A stretch of 64,000 nt of DNA from contig CAJWMY010000002.1 of assembly GCA_913044165.1 (NCBI GenBank), positions 20,586 through 84,585 on the forward strand, written 5' to 3'. The notes below the pieces were generated by a model, which was not told the origin of the DNA, searched no databases, and saw only the letters and a program-made list of their open reading frames with translations. The stretch comes from an uncultured Puniceicoccaceae bacterium. GTDB lineage: Bacteria > Verrucomicrobiota > Verrucomicrobiia > Opitutales > Coraliomargaritaceae. The position numbers and the translations under genes are program-made. Positions 1-10,573 of the stretch are shown in pieces (the first letter of the stretch is position 1; every line of letters starts with the position of its first letter).

Positions 1-1725
1 GTTGTTCAAAATGGAAAGGTAAATATTGTTGATCAAAATACAGGGCGTGTAATGCCTGGCCGACGCTGGTCAGATGGACTACACCAAGCAGTTGAAGCTA
101 AAGAAAATTGCACTATTGAAAAAGAAACTAAGACATACGCCTCGGTGACAATACAAAATTATTTTAGGATGTACGATAAGATTGCAGGAATGACAGGAAC
201 AGCTGAGACAGAAGCTTCTGAATTTAATGAAATTTATGGGTTAGCGGTGATGTTAATTCCAACACATCGTCCAAATATTCGAAAGGATTTGAATGATGTA
301 ATATATAAAACGCGTCGCGAAAAATTTAATGCAGTAGTAAAAACTATTTCAGAGGTGAATAAATTAGGGCAGCCAGTCTTAGTTGGTACCGCCTCAGTTG
401 AGTCATCAGAATTACTCAGTCGAATGCTTAAGCGTACTAATATTATACATAGTGTTTTAAATGCAAAGTATCATGCGCAAGAAGCTGAAATTGTAGCACG
501 TGCAGGACAAAAATCTTCAGTGACTATAGCTACTAATATGGCAGGCCGAGGAACAGACATTAAGCTAGGTGAGGGGGTATCTGAGCTAGGAGGGCTATAT
601 GTTTTAGGAACAGAACGGCATGAATCTCGAAGGGTAGATCGTCAATTACGGGGTCGATGTGCCCGACAAGGAGACCCAGGGGTCTCCAAATTTTTTGTAT
701 CTTTAGAGGATGATTTGATGCGTTTATTCGCGAATGCTGGACCAATTTCAAAAATTTTAGAGAAGAATTTTAGCGAAGATGAAGAGCTTGAGCATCCGAT
801 GTTAAATTGGTCTATTGAAAATGCCCAGAAGAAGGTTGAGCAGCAGAATTTTTCCATTCGCAAACGGCTACTTCAGTTTGATGATGTTCTTAATACACAA
901 AGAGAGGTTATTTATAGTATTCGGAATGAGGCAATTACTTCCGATACGCCGCGATCTATAGTTATGGAAATGGTAAGCGAGGAAATAGAGGAGCGCCTAG
1001 AAACAATTTTATCAAGTAATAATAAAGAAGGGCTAGAAGCTTTTGTAAATTGGGTTAATGCTTATTTCCCAATAAGTTTAAGCCTAAATGCGATTGATTT
1101 AGGAAATCAATCGGGTGCTATTGAGTCTATAATAGAACAAATTAAAATAGCTTATCAGGAGCGTGAAAGCTATGAAGATTTGGATGCTTTGAAAGCTTTA
1201 GAGCGGTACATTGTAATTAGAGCAGTTGATCGTCGTTGGCAAGATCACTTAACTGAAATGGAAGAATTGAGACGGAGTGTTAGTTTAAGAAGTTATGGCC
1301 AAAAAGATCCATTGAATGAATATAAGAGTGAAGCATTTGTGTTTTTTGAAGAATTGATGACCGGTCTTCGATCAGAAATATGTACGGCTATTTTTAGAAC
1401 AGCTACGAATCAAGGTGCTTTTGAAAAAATGTTTTCAAAAATGTCAATGAAAGTAGAATTAACTGGCACGAATCAAGCAGCTTCAGGGCTGGGATCTGGG
1501 GCCTTAGCAGGTGCGATGGCACAAGAGGCATCAAGAGGAGTGGTCCCTCAAGCGAAGCGTGAACCAGTTCAATTACCTAAATTAGAGCCAATTCGACGCG
1601 AGCTTCCCAAGATTGGACGAAATGATTTGGTTAAAATTATTAAAAATGGGGAAGAAAAAGAGCTTAAATATAAGCGTGCGGAAAGCTATATTCAAAACGA
1701 GGGATGGACTTTGTCCGATCGATGA
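1..1725 (+). CDS. secA: Protein translocase subunit SecA, C-terminal part (5' end outside window)
   Basis: Frame is open from base 1 ([35 protein letters not shown]); motifs [49 protein letters not shown]. Confidence 0.97.
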   Translation, partial: VVQNGKVNIVDQNTGRVMPGRRWSDGLHQAVEAKENCTIEKETKTYASVTIQNYFRMYDKIAGMTGTAETEASEFNEIYGLAVMLIPTHRPNIRKDLNDVIYKTRREKFNAVVKTISEVNKLGQPVLVGTASVESSELLSRMLKRTNIIHSVLNAKYHAQEAEIVARAGQKSSVTIATNMAGRGTDIKLGEGVSELGGLYVLGTERHESRRVDRQLRGRCARQGDPGVSKFFVSLEDDLMRLFANAGPISKILEKNFSEDEELEHPMLNWSIENAQKKVEQQNFSIRKRLLQFDDVLNTQREVIYSIRNEAITSDTPRSIVMEMVSEEIEERLETILSSNNKEGLEAFVNWVNAYFPISLSLNAIDLGNQSGAIESIIEQIKIAYQERESYEDLDALKALERYIVIRAVDRRWQDHLTEMEELRRSVSLRSYGQKDPLNEYKSEAFVFFEELMTGLRSEICTAIFRTATNQGAFEKMFSKMSMKVELTGTNQAASGLGSGALAGAMAQEASRGVVPQAKREPVQLPKLEPIRRELPKIGRNDLVKIIKNGEEKELKYKRAESYIQNEGWTLSDR

Positions 1726-1748
1726 TTGATTTAATTTAGTTATAGGCT

Positions 1749-3323
1749 ATGAGCCATATTTTTCATCGCAGTATATTTGAAATTACATTAGTTTTATTGA
1801 CCGCATTTTTTTGGATTGCTTGCATGCCGCCATTTAAATTTTCGGAATTTGCGTATTTTTTATTTTCTCCACTTCTTATTTGGTTTTGTTCAGCGCCTAA
1901 TAAAAAAAGTTTTTTTCGAGTAGTAATTTTAATTGGTGGTTTTGCCTGGATTGGAATATTAATTTGGCTTCGTCATGTAACTTGGGGAGGCACTATTTTA
2001 TTAAGTATAATTTTAAGTTTATATTTTGTGCTCTGGGCAACTTACGCTCGTTATGTTATGCCTAGGATTTATAGTAGGTCCTTTGTAGTCCGGTTGATTG
2101 GATTTCTTGGTATCGCAGGATGCTGGGTAGTTATAGAATATCTTAGATCTATTCTTTTATATGGGATGCCAATGGGGCCATTTGCCCTATCACAATGGGA
2201 AAGGCCAGTTGTTCTGCAATTAGCTGCATGGACAGGCGCTTATGGGATCTCCTTCTTTCTGATTTTATTTAACTGTTGTTTAGCGCTGACATTCCAACAG
2301 CTTATAAATAAAGATTATACAGGAAAGTTATTTCGAAAGTGGTTTAAGGTAGATTTTTACTTTGCTATTATTTCATTGATCGGGCTTTTATTTTTGTATG
2401 CTGAATGCCTGCCTAAAAGTGTTTCAAAAAAATCTGACGGATTCACTTTTGGTATTATTCAACCTAATTTTGAACCCTTGCTTATTTGGAATGCAGAAAA
2501 TAATAAGCAGCGAATGATGCAGCTAAAATCTCAATTACAAGCAGCGAAACTCTTAGATTTTGATATTTTGTTTTTCCCGGAAGCAGTAACTCCAAACCCA
2601 ATTATTGGGGATCTTGAAACATTAAGGCTTTTTGAAAATTTTGCAGATGAGAAGGGACAAGCTTTAGTCCTTGGAAATTTAGCTTATGATAATTTAAATG
2701 ATGCTTGGTATAATGGGATTTTTCTTGTTGAACCTGAAAAGGGCTTAGCTCCTTCTTACTATACAAAACGCCAGTTAGTTCCATTCGGTGAATATACCCC
2801 TAAATTGTTTTCTTGGATTGAACCCTTTGGCGGAATACAAGGGTCTTTCATGGCAGGTAATGAACCAAAAATTATTCCTTTCAATCTTGGAGAACGTACT
2901 TGGAGCATAGGTCCGTTAGTTTGTTATGAAGACATGTTCCCCTCATTGGTACGTAATTCTGTGAACGCGGGCTCTGAAATTCTCTTCGTCGCTACTAATG
3001 ATTCATGGTATGGGGAAGAGGGAGGGGCTTACTTCCATGCAGCTCATTCAGTCTTAAGGGCAGTTGAAAATCGTAGACCGGTTGTTCGATGCGGGAATGC
3101 AGGATGGAGTGGTTGGATTGATCCGCTCGGACTAACAAGGGGGATAATGTTAGATAATAAAGAATCTATATACTTTAAGGGTAGCGGTAATTTTGAATTT
3201 AAAGTTACCGAAGAATGGGATAATTTTGAATCTTTCTACTCAAAGAATGGCGATTGGTTTGTTTGCGTGGCATTTTTTCTAGCCATAATTGGCATTTCCC
3301 CCTGTATTACAAATAGCAACTAA
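1749..3323 (+). CDS. lnt: Apolipoprotein N-acyltransferase
   Basis: Multi-TM N-terminus, nitrilase-like C-terminal domain (FFPEAVTP, KRQLVPFGEYTP, VCYEDMFP, ATNDSWYG). Confidence 0.9.
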   Translation: MSHIFHRSIFEITLVLLTAFFWIACMPPFKFSEFAYFLFSPLLIWFCSAPNKKSFFRVVILIGGFAWIGILIWLRHVTWGGTILLSIILSLYFVLWATYARYVMPRIYSRSFVVRLIGFLGIAGCWVVIEYLRSILLYGMPMGPFALSQWERPVVLQLAAWTGAYGISFFLILFNCCLALTFQQLINKDYTGKLFRKWFKVDFYFAIISLIGLLFLYAECLPKSVSKKSDGFTFGIIQPNFEPLLIWNAENNKQRMMQLKSQLQAAKLLDFDILFFPEAVTPNPIIGDLETLRLFENFADEKGQALVLGNLAYDNLNDAWYNGIFLVEPEKGLAPSYYTKRQLVPFGEYTPKLFSWIEPFGGIQGSFMAGNEPKIIPFNLGERTWSIGPLVCYEDMFPSLVRNSVNAGSEILFVATNDSWYGEEGGAYFHAAHSVLRAVENRRPVVRCGNAGWSGWIDPLGLTRGIMLDNKESIYFKGSGNFEFKVTEEWDNFESFYSKNGDWFVCVAFFLAIIGISPCITNSN

Positions 3324-3370
3324 CTAGTTACCCTAGGGATTTTTTCGGAGAAGATTTGTTTGTATAAAGG

Positions 3371-4381
3371 TTAGGTCTCTTGGTGTGATTGCACGAACTC
3401 TTTCAATACTTCCATCTTTTTCTTCTTTAGTAATTCCTTATGGAGTTCTTCTCTAGATTTTTGTTTATTTTTTTCTGTAAGAAGTTTTCGCATTGTGCGA
3501 ATAGAGTCATTTTGTAATTGTCGAATTCTTTCTCGGGTGACTTTAAACTTACTACCAACCTCCTCGAGGGTCATAGGAGTTCCTCCGTCTAAACCAAAGC
3601 GGAGTTTGATGATGTCAGCCTCTCGAGGGTCAAGTTCATTTATTACACTATTGATATCAAAGTTTCGCATTTTTGTATCCAAGTCTTCGAAAGGAGAGGG
3701 TTGGTTCTCGTCCCCTACAAGATCTCCAAAGCTAGATTCAGATTCTTCATTAATAGGAGCATCTAAAGATCTAGGTTGAACGCTGATGGATTTTAGGTGA
3801 GCAATTTTTTTTGCAGGAATTCCCATGGCATAGCCCACTTCTTCATCGCTTGGAGCACGGCCAATTTGGTCTGACATATTTTGGATAGTTTTCCGCATCT
3901 TTGAGATACGATCAACTAAGTGAACAGGTACGCGTATTGTTTTGCTGTGGTTGGCTAACGCTCTTTTGATGGATTGCTTAATCCACCATGAAGCATAAGT
4001 GCTTAGTTTCCCTCCCTTGTAAGGATCAAAGCGTTCAACAGCTTTCACTAATCCTATATTCCCCTCACTAACTAAATCCATCAGAGGAAGACCAAAATTC
4101 ATGTAATCCCGAGCTATTTTGACAACTAGCCTCAAGTTGGAGGAAATCATGCGCTCTCGGGCTAGTGAATCTCCTTTCTTAATTTTATTGGCAAGGTTGA
4201 TCTCTTCATTGGGCGAGAGTAGAGGATTTTTAGAAATCGATTGCATGTAAGAAAACATGGCATCTCTGTCATTTCTTGAAGAGCTAGTATAGGGATTTTC
4301 TTCTACCGCATCCACGCCAGTTCGAGGAATAGATTCTATCTTAATATTAGAATGGAAACGTTTTGTATTTTTATTTGTCAT
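3371..4381 (-). CDS. RNA polymerase sigma-70 family factor (RpoD/RpoS-like, no region 1.1)
   Basis: Regions 2-4: LRLVVKIARDYMNFGLPLMDLVSEGNIGLVKAVERFDP, STYASWWIKQSIKRAL, EEVGSKFKVTRERIRQLQ. Confidence 0.93.
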   Translation of the reverse strand: MTNKNTKRFHSNIKIESIPRTGVDAVEENPYTSSSRNDRDAMFSYMQSISKNPLLSPNEEINLANKIKKGDSLARERMISSNLRLVVKIARDYMNFGLPLMDLVSEGNIGLVKAVERFDPYKGGKLSTYASWWIKQSIKRALANHSKTIRVPVHLVDRISKMRKTIQNMSDQIGRAPSDEEVGYAMGIPAKKIAHLKSISVQPRSLDAPINEESESSFGDLVGDENQPSPFEDLDTKMRNFDINSVINELDPREADIIKLRFGLDGGTPMTLEEVGSKFKVTRERIRQLQNDSIRTMRKLLTEKNKQKSREELHKELLKKKKMEVLKEFVQSHQET

Positions 4382-4431
4382 AACTCCAAAATATCGAAGT
4401 TAATCGTTTTACCTTACAAGTGTTTCAATTT

Positions 4432-5925
4432 TTAATCTTTTGGGAACATGCTTTCAGCAATAGAAACAGCTCTAAACATGGCCTTTGCTTTATTAATTGT
4501 TTCAGTATATTCTTCTTTAGGGATAGAGTCAGCAACTATTCCAGCTCCCGATTGAATATAAATTTTTTCTTCTTGTATTACAGCAGTACGAATTCCAATG
4601 CATGAATCGTGGTTACCATTAAAGCTAAAATAACCTAATGCACCGCCGTATAGCCCTCGTTGGCTATTTTCAAGTTCAGAAATGATCTGCAAGGCACGAA
4701 CTTTAGGCGCTCCGCTCAAAGTACCAGCTGGAAATGTGGCTTTCATTAGGTCGTAAGCAGTTTTATCTTCAGAGAGTCTTCCAGTTACTTGAGAAACAAT
4801 GTGCATAACATGTGAATAACGTTCAATTGTCATGTAGTCAGATACTTTAACTGAGCCGAAATCAGCCACTCGACCAATGTCATTACGAGCTAAGTCTACT
4901 AGCATTAAATGTTCAGCACATTCCTTTTTATCCGAGAGTAAATCTTGCTCTAATTCGCCATCCTCTTTTTCAGTATTTCCTCGCCGTCTAGTTCCTGCAA
5001 TAGGTCTTATATCAATGTCCTTACCTGTCAATCTGACATGTATTTCCGGGGAGGCTCCAACTACAGAAAACACAGGGTCTTCCAATAAGAACATATAGGG
5101 GGATGGGTTAACGGTTCGTAATGCTCTATAAAGGTTAATAGGGGAAGGCTTAAATTCTTTTATAAACCTCTGAGAAAGAACAGTTTGTATAACATCTCCA
5201 GCGTGAATATAATCTTGAATCTTCGAAACCGCATCTTCGAATTCAGATTGCGAAAAATTCCCCTCAGGAGGCAATATGTCAGATGGCTGATCAATTTTTT
5301 TATAAGGAATACGGGAGGGTTTTGCAAGGCATGCTTTAAGTCGTTTAATCTCTTTATATGCATTTTTGTAAGCGTTTTCAGGAGAGTCATTTATCTCTGC
5401 ATAAACACAGATCGTTAGGACTTGTTTAACATGATCAAAAATTATAACGGAGTCGGTGATCATGTAATATAAAATCGGCAATTTCAAGGGGTCGTTTTCA
5501 GAAATTTGTATACTAGGTTCAACTGTGTGAATAAACTCGTGACCAACAAATCCAACTGCACCGCCATCGAATGGAGGCAATGCCTTATTTTTAAGGGTTT
5601 TATAGCGGTTTACTTCTTCTGAAATTAAACTAAGTGGATCTTCCGGGGTTTCAAATATCTCTTCAGAACCATCTTTATGCTCCACAAATGTTTTTTCGGA
5701 GAAAATGCGAAAAATCTTTTTTGGAGCAGCTCCTAGAAAAGAAAAGCGGCTGATATTTTCTCCTCCTACAATTGATTCAAATAAAAAAGCCGGCTTATCA
5801 TCTGCCAATTTTGAATAAGCAGAGATAGGGGTTTCGCAGTCAGCGGTAAGTTCAATAAATACAGGTACGCGAAACCCAGGTTTAGCGATGCGCTTGAATT
5901 CATTTATACTTGGCTTTATTTCCAT
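4432..5925 (-). CDS. trpE: Anthranilate synthase component I
   Basis: Chorismate-binding motifs: GASPEIHVRL, RPIAGTRRRG, KKECAEHLMLVDLARNDIGRV, FPAGTLSGAPKVRA. Confidence 0.92.
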   Translation of the reverse strand: MEIKPSINEFKRIAKPGFRVPVFIELTADCETPISAYSKLADDKPAFLFESIVGGENISRFSFLGAAPKKIFRIFSEKTFVEHKDGSEEIFETPEDPLSLISEEVNRYKTLKNKALPPFDGGAVGFVGHEFIHTVEPSIQISENDPLKLPILYYMITDSVIIFDHVKQVLTICVYAEINDSPENAYKNAYKEIKRLKACLAKPSRIPYKKIDQPSDILPPEGNFSQSEFEDAVSKIQDYIHAGDVIQTVLSQRFIKEFKPSPINLYRALRTVNPSPYMFLLEDPVFSVVGASPEIHVRLTGKDIDIRPIAGTRRRGNTEKEDGELEQDLLSDKKECAEHLMLVDLARNDIGRVADFGSVKVSDYMTIERYSHVMHIVSQVTGRLSEDKTAYDLMKATFPAGTLSGAPKVRALQIISELENSQRGLYGGALGYFSFNGNHDSCIGIRTAVIQEEKIYIQSGAGIVADSIPKEEYTETINKAKAMFRAVSIAESMFPKD

Positions 5926-5940
5926 AGGGAATTTATGAGA

Positions 5941-7083
5941 TTATTGGCCTTTAAGTTCAAGGAAAAGTATCTTAGCTCTTTCTTTCGCTTTAAGTAAATT
6001 TTTATTAAGGACATTAAAATGACCCATTTTTCTTCCTTTTCTTGCTTCACCTTTATCATAGAGGTGGAGTTGTACGGAAGGATCAGATAGCAATTTCGCC
6101 CAATTGGGCTCTGACTTCTTCCACAAGTCTCCTAGTATATTAAGCATTACGCAGGGAGTATGGATGGAGGTTTCTCCAAAAGGTAATCCGGTTATTGCTC
6201 TAATGTGCTGCTGGAATTGAGATGTGATACAAGCATCCATTGTATAATGTCCAGAATTATGAGGCCGAGGGGCCATTTCATTTATTATTAATCTATCTTC
6301 TTGATTGAGAAAAAATTCAATCGCAATTAATCCAACAACATCAAGGCGTTCAGCGATTTGTTTTGCTAATCTATTTGCCTCATCAGAAATCGAATCTTTT
6401 ATTGGCGCTGGAACATTAGAGCTGTGGAGAATATGATTTATGTGAACATTTTCTGCCACTGGGAAAGTGCTCATGAGGCCTTCTGCATTTCGTGCGCACA
6501 CGACAGAATATTCTCCTTTGTGGATTATCCATTCTTCAATAACAACTCTTTCAGGGCTGCCTAATTGATTCCAGATTCCTTGGGGATCTGATATATCCAT
6601 AGAGGATTCTATTTTTATTTGCCCTTTCCCATCATAGCCAAAAGCTGCAGTTTTGATAACACAAGGATAACCAATTTTTTTAATAGCATGAATTAAGCTA
6701 TTAGCATCTGATGCGTATTCAAAGGGGGCGCAGGGAAATTTTTCCGCTTTTAGAAAATCTTTTTCTCTTTGGCGATGTTGGCAAACATGAAGCACGTTTG
6801 CATTTGGGTAGATGGGCTTTTGATTGCTTAATAAACTTAGTGTTTCCGATGGGATATTTTCAAACTCAAATGTAATGCAATCAACAGAATTAGCAAATCT
6901 CATCAGTGCATTAACATCATCATAATTTGCCCTAATAAAAGAATCTGCAATGCTACCAGCAGTTGAATTTTGATCAGGGCATAAGACATGAAAATGATAA
7001 CCAAGAGGTCGACCCGCTAGAATAAGCATTCTTCCTAGTTGACCTCCACCTAAAATTCCTATTTTGGCCCCAGGCAAAATCAT
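5941..7083 (-). CDS. purK: N5-carboxyaminoimidazole ribonucleotide synthase
   Basis: ATP-grasp protein, [25 protein letters not shown]; overlaps purE by 4 nt. Confidence 0.95.
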   Translation of the reverse strand: MILPGAKIGILGGGQLGRMLILAGRPLGYHFHVLCPDQNSTAGSIADSFIRANYDDVNALMRFANSVDCITFEFENIPSETLSLLSNQKPIYPNANVLHVCQHRQREKDFLKAEKFPCAPFEYASDANSLIHAIKKIGYPCVIKTAAFGYDGKGQIKIESSMDISDPQGIWNQLGSPERVVIEEWIIHKGEYSVVCARNAEGLMSTFPVAENVHINHILHSSNVPAPIKDSISDEANRLAKQIAERLDVVGLIAIEFFLNQEDRLIINEMAPRPHNSGHYTMDACITSQFQQHIRAITGLPFGETSIHTPCVMLNILGDLWKKSEPNWAKLLSDPSVQLHLYDKGEARKGRKMGHFNVLNKNLLKAKERAKILFLELKGQ

Positions 7084-7586
7084 TCTGCTTTTGGGAGTTC
7101 GCTTTTTAAGATGGTCTGAGTTTGTTCGCTGCGATATGTATCTAGGCTTTCTTTAATGGATGCATTGCTTAAAGCGATTATAGAAGCAGCTGCTAAGGCG
7201 GCATTTTTCGCTCCAGCTAACCCTATAGCTAGAGTCATTACTGGAATACCAGCCGGCATTTGCACAATAGAGAGAAGAGAATCTTGGCCGCTTAATGATT
7301 TCGATTCCACAGGTACCCCAAGTACAGGCAAAGAGGTTAGGGCCGCTGTCATTCCGGGAAGATGTGCGGCACCTCCAGCACCCGCTATGATAACCTTTAA
7401 TCCTCTTTGTTGGGCAGATTCTGCATAGGAATAAAGTTTTTTTGGTGTGCGGTGAGCGCTGACAATCTCAGTTTCGTAGGTTATTCCTAAAGTATCTAAT
7501 AGATCAGCAGAAGCCTTCATTGTCTGCCAATCAGACTTGCTTCCCATAATAATTCCAACACTTGGTGGTTCAGATTTATTTTCCAT
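7080..7586 (-). CDS. purE: N5-carboxyaminoimidazole ribonucleotide mutase
   Basis: [31 protein letters not shown]. Start placed at internal Met (MENKSEPPS); the track's 22 upstream residues look like upstream read-through. Confidence 0.94.
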   Translation of the reverse strand: MENKSEPPSVGIIMGSKSDWQTMKASADLLDTLGITYETEIVSAHRTPKKLYSYAESAQQRGLKVIIAGAGGAAHLPGMTAALTSLPVLGVPVESKSLSGQDSLLSIVQMPAGIPVMTLAIGLAGAKNAALAAASIIALSNASIKESLDTYRSEQTQTILKSELPKAE

Positions 7587-7732
7587 ATCACGATAAAAAG
7601 GATTCTTTATAAAAATACAATAATCGATTCGTTTTATATACCGAGGTCTCAAGATTTAAGTCGGAAAATTTACAAGTTTTGAAGTAATGATGTTTTGACT
7701 ACGTCCAATCGTTTTCTTTGACTAGTATTCAT

Positions 7733-10573
7733 ATGTATAAAGTAGGACAAAGGTGGGTTAGTGAGAATGAGCCCGAATTAGGTTTGGGAACTATTGAAGC
7801 AGTGAATAAATTTCAGATAACCCTAAACTTTCCTCTCTCCGAGGAAAAACGTATTTTTTCATCTGAATCTCCGCCTTTAAAGCGTGTTGCATACACAATT
7901 GGTGATGCCGTTACGGATTCAGAGGGTATAGTATTTGAAATTGAGAAAGTAGAAGAACGTGACGGAATCCTGGAGTACTATGGAGGTGGAAAAGGAGTTT
8001 GTGAAACTGCTTTAAGTGAGTTTGCAAATTTTAGTAAGCCACAAGAAAGAATTTTACAAGGGCAGGTCGATTCTCCGGAGGCTTTCCAACTAAGATTTCA
8101 ATGTTTACTGGCTTATGGCAAAGCTCGGAAGGCTTCCGTCTCTGGGCTGATCGGCGGTCGTATAGACTTAATTCCTCATCAATTGTATATTGCAAATGAG
8201 ATAGCTAATCGTTATTGTCCAAGGGTTCTGTTGTCTGATGAGGTCGGTTTAGGTAAGACAATAGAGGCTTGTTTGATTTTGCATAGACTGCATCTAACGG
8301 GGCGAGCAGCTCGCATTCTAATTGTACTCCCAGAATCCTTGATTCATCAATGGTTTATAGAGCTTTATCGTCGATTTAATTTATTTTTTACTATTATGGA
8401 TTCGGAGCATTGTTCTACTTTAGCAATGCAAAGTGAGGAGGGAAATCCATTTACAGAAGAGCAATTAATCTTATGTAGTATTACCACCCTTACATCTAAC
8501 ACACGCTGGGCAGAAGCCGCTTCGGCTACGAATTGGGATCTTTTAGTTGTGGACGAAGCTCATCATTATGAATGGTCTCCTGAATCGGTTAGTAAAGAAT
8601 ATGAAGTAATCGAGGCCCTGTCGAGTAAGAGCCATGGTTTAATTTTACTTACAGCAACCCCAGAGCAAATGGGGGCAGATGGTCATTTTGCCCGATTACG
8701 CTTATTGGATGAGAATCGTTATCCTAATCTAGAAAAATTTATTAAAGAGCAAGCAGATTATCGTGAAGTCGCTAAACTCGCTAATAGAGTTTATGAAAAA
8801 AAGCCACTTAACAAAAACCAAAAAGAAGAATTAAAGAAAAGGTTGTTTGAAATATCTAACCATGATTTAGATTATTTAATCGGACATAAAGAAGAGTTAT
8901 TAGAGGCCCTAGTAGATAGACATGGAACAGGAAGAGTTATTTTTCGAAATACACGAAAGGCGCTTAAGGGGTTTCCAAAACGCATAGTTGTTCCTCATTC
9001 TCTCCCTTATAATAAACAGTTCCCAGAAAAAGCACAAAAAGAGCGGCTGAATCAAGAGTTTGAAATGGAATATCTTAATTCAGATAATACTCTATCATCT
9101 TATGAATTTAAAAAAGATGCTAGGATTGATTGGCTTGTTGATTTATTAAAGAAGCTAAAAAAAGAAAAAGTCTTATTAATTTGTCGGTCTAAAGAAAAGG
9201 TAGATGCTATACATCAAGGCATTTTGAATATGTTGAATGTAGATATCAGTATTTTTCATGAAGACTTAAGTTTAATTCAGCGTGATCGAAATGCGGCTTA
9301 CTTTTCTGATCAAGAAGGGGCTCAAATTTTATTGTGTTCGGAAATTGGTAGTGAAGGTAGAAACTTTCAATTCGCGCATCATTTAGTCCTTTTTGATTTG
9401 CCTTTAAATCCTGAACTTTTGGAACAACGGATAGGTCGGTTAGACCGTATCGGACAAACAGAAACAATTCAATTACATGTTCCATATTTCAAAGATACTT
9501 GGACTGAATTATTATTCCTATGGCATAATCAATCCCTTAATGGGATAGAGCATTCACTGACAGGAGGGCATTTGTATTATGAAGCATACGGGGATTCATT
9601 GATTAAGTTTTGTGCTTCTTTCAGAAATCAAGAAAAGGAAAGCAATTTTGGCTTCGATTTATTTCTAAAAGAATGCAAAGAGTATAGAAAAAAAATGGAG
9701 AAGGCTTTAGCCAAGGGCCAAGATTCTTTAATTGCTATAAATTCACATCGCCCAGACAAAGCAAACTATATTGTTAGCCAGGTTTTAGAGTGGGATTGCT
9801 CCGAGGTTCTTGAGGGATTAATGCATCAATTATTTGATTTTTTTGGAGTAACAGTAGAAAAGTTAGAGAGGCAACGATATTTTGTTAAACCTGAGCATTT
9901 GTATACAGAGTCTTTCCCGAGCCTTCCTGAAGAAGGGATTCAATTAAGCTTTAATCGTCAAGTTTCACTCAGCCGAGAAGATTTAGTATTTCTGACTTGG
10001 GATCATCCAATGGTGCGAGGTGCAATAGACCTTATGCTTGGTGGAGGATATGGTAGCGCATCCATAGTTCGGATGAAAAATTATGATAAATCTATGCCTC
10101 CGTTACTTATAGAGTGCATTTATGTTTTAGAAAGTGTTGCACCTTTAAAATTTCATGTTGACCGGTTTTTGCCACCAAGCCCGATTCGTATTTTAGTTGA
10201 TTCCTCGGGAAGGACTTTTACGGAAGAATTTTCTTCAGAATTTATAAACCATCAAACCTCCAATGAAGAAACCTTTAATTTAGTTGAAAGTCCGGAATTA
10301 TTACGATCATTGATTCCTGGTTTACTAGAGTCAGCAAGTGATTTGGCCTCTAAAAAGCGTTTAAATATTCAAAAAGAAGCCCACTCAGAGGCGGAAATTT
10401 CTCTAGGTAAAGAATGGAAGCGCTTATTAGAATTAAGAAAAGTAAATGCAAATATATCAAAAAAAGAGATTTCTTTTGCAGAAAAAGAACTCATAGAAGT
10501 TTTGCGTTATATTGATAGCGCGGATATTAGATTAGACTCTATTAGATTGGTAATTAATCGACCAAATAACTAA
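7733..10573 (+). CDS. rapA: RNA polymerase-associated ATPase RapA (HepA-like SNF2)
   Basis: VGQRWVSENEPELGLGTIEAV N-terminus, LLSDEVGLGKTIEA, VVDEAHH, LLTATPEQMG, HGTGRVIFRNTR, CSEIGSEGRNFQFAHHLVLFDLPLNPELLEQRIGRLDRIGQ. The ORF track begins at a TTG 15 nt upstream. Confidence 0.93.
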   Translation: MYKVGQRWVSENEPELGLGTIEAVNKFQITLNFPLSEEKRIFSSESPPLKRVAYTIGDAVTDSEGIVFEIEKVEERDGILEYYGGGKGVCETALSEFANFSKPQERILQGQVDSPEAFQLRFQCLLAYGKARKASVSGLIGGRIDLIPHQLYIANEIANRYCPRVLLSDEVGLGKTIEACLILHRLHLTGRAARILIVLPESLIHQWFIELYRRFNLFFTIMDSEHCSTLAMQSEEGNPFTEEQLILCSITTLTSNTRWAEAASATNWDLLVVDEAHHYEWSPESVSKEYEVIEALSSKSHGLILLTATPEQMGADGHFARLRLLDENRYPNLEKFIKEQADYREVAKLANRVYEKKPLNKNQKEELKKRLFEISNHDLDYLIGHKEELLEALVDRHGTGRVIFRNTRKALKGFPKRIVVPHSLPYNKQFPEKAQKERLNQEFEMEYLNSDNTLSSYEFKKDARIDWLVDLLKKLKKEKVLLICRSKEKVDAIHQGILNMLNVDISIFHEDLSLIQRDRNAAYFSDQEGAQILLCSEIGSEGRNFQFAHHLVLFDLPLNPELLEQRIGRLDRIGQTETIQLHVPYFKDTWTELLFLWHNQSLNGIEHSLTGGHLYYEAYGDSLIKFCASFRNQEKESNFGFDLFLKECKEYRKKMEKALAKGQDSLIAINSHRPDKANYIVSQVLEWDCSEVLEGLMHQLFDFFGVTVEKLERQRYFVKPEHLYTESFPSLPEEGIQLSFNRQVSLSREDLVFLTWDHPMVRGAIDLMLGGGYGSASIVRMKNYDKSMPPLLIECIYVLESVAPLKFHVDRFLPPSPIRILVDSSGRTFTEEFSSEFINHQTSNEETFNLVESPELLRSLIPGLLESASDLASKKRLNIQKEAHSEAEISLGKEWKRLLELRKVNANISKKEISFAEKELIEVLRYIDSADIRLDSIRLVINRPNN

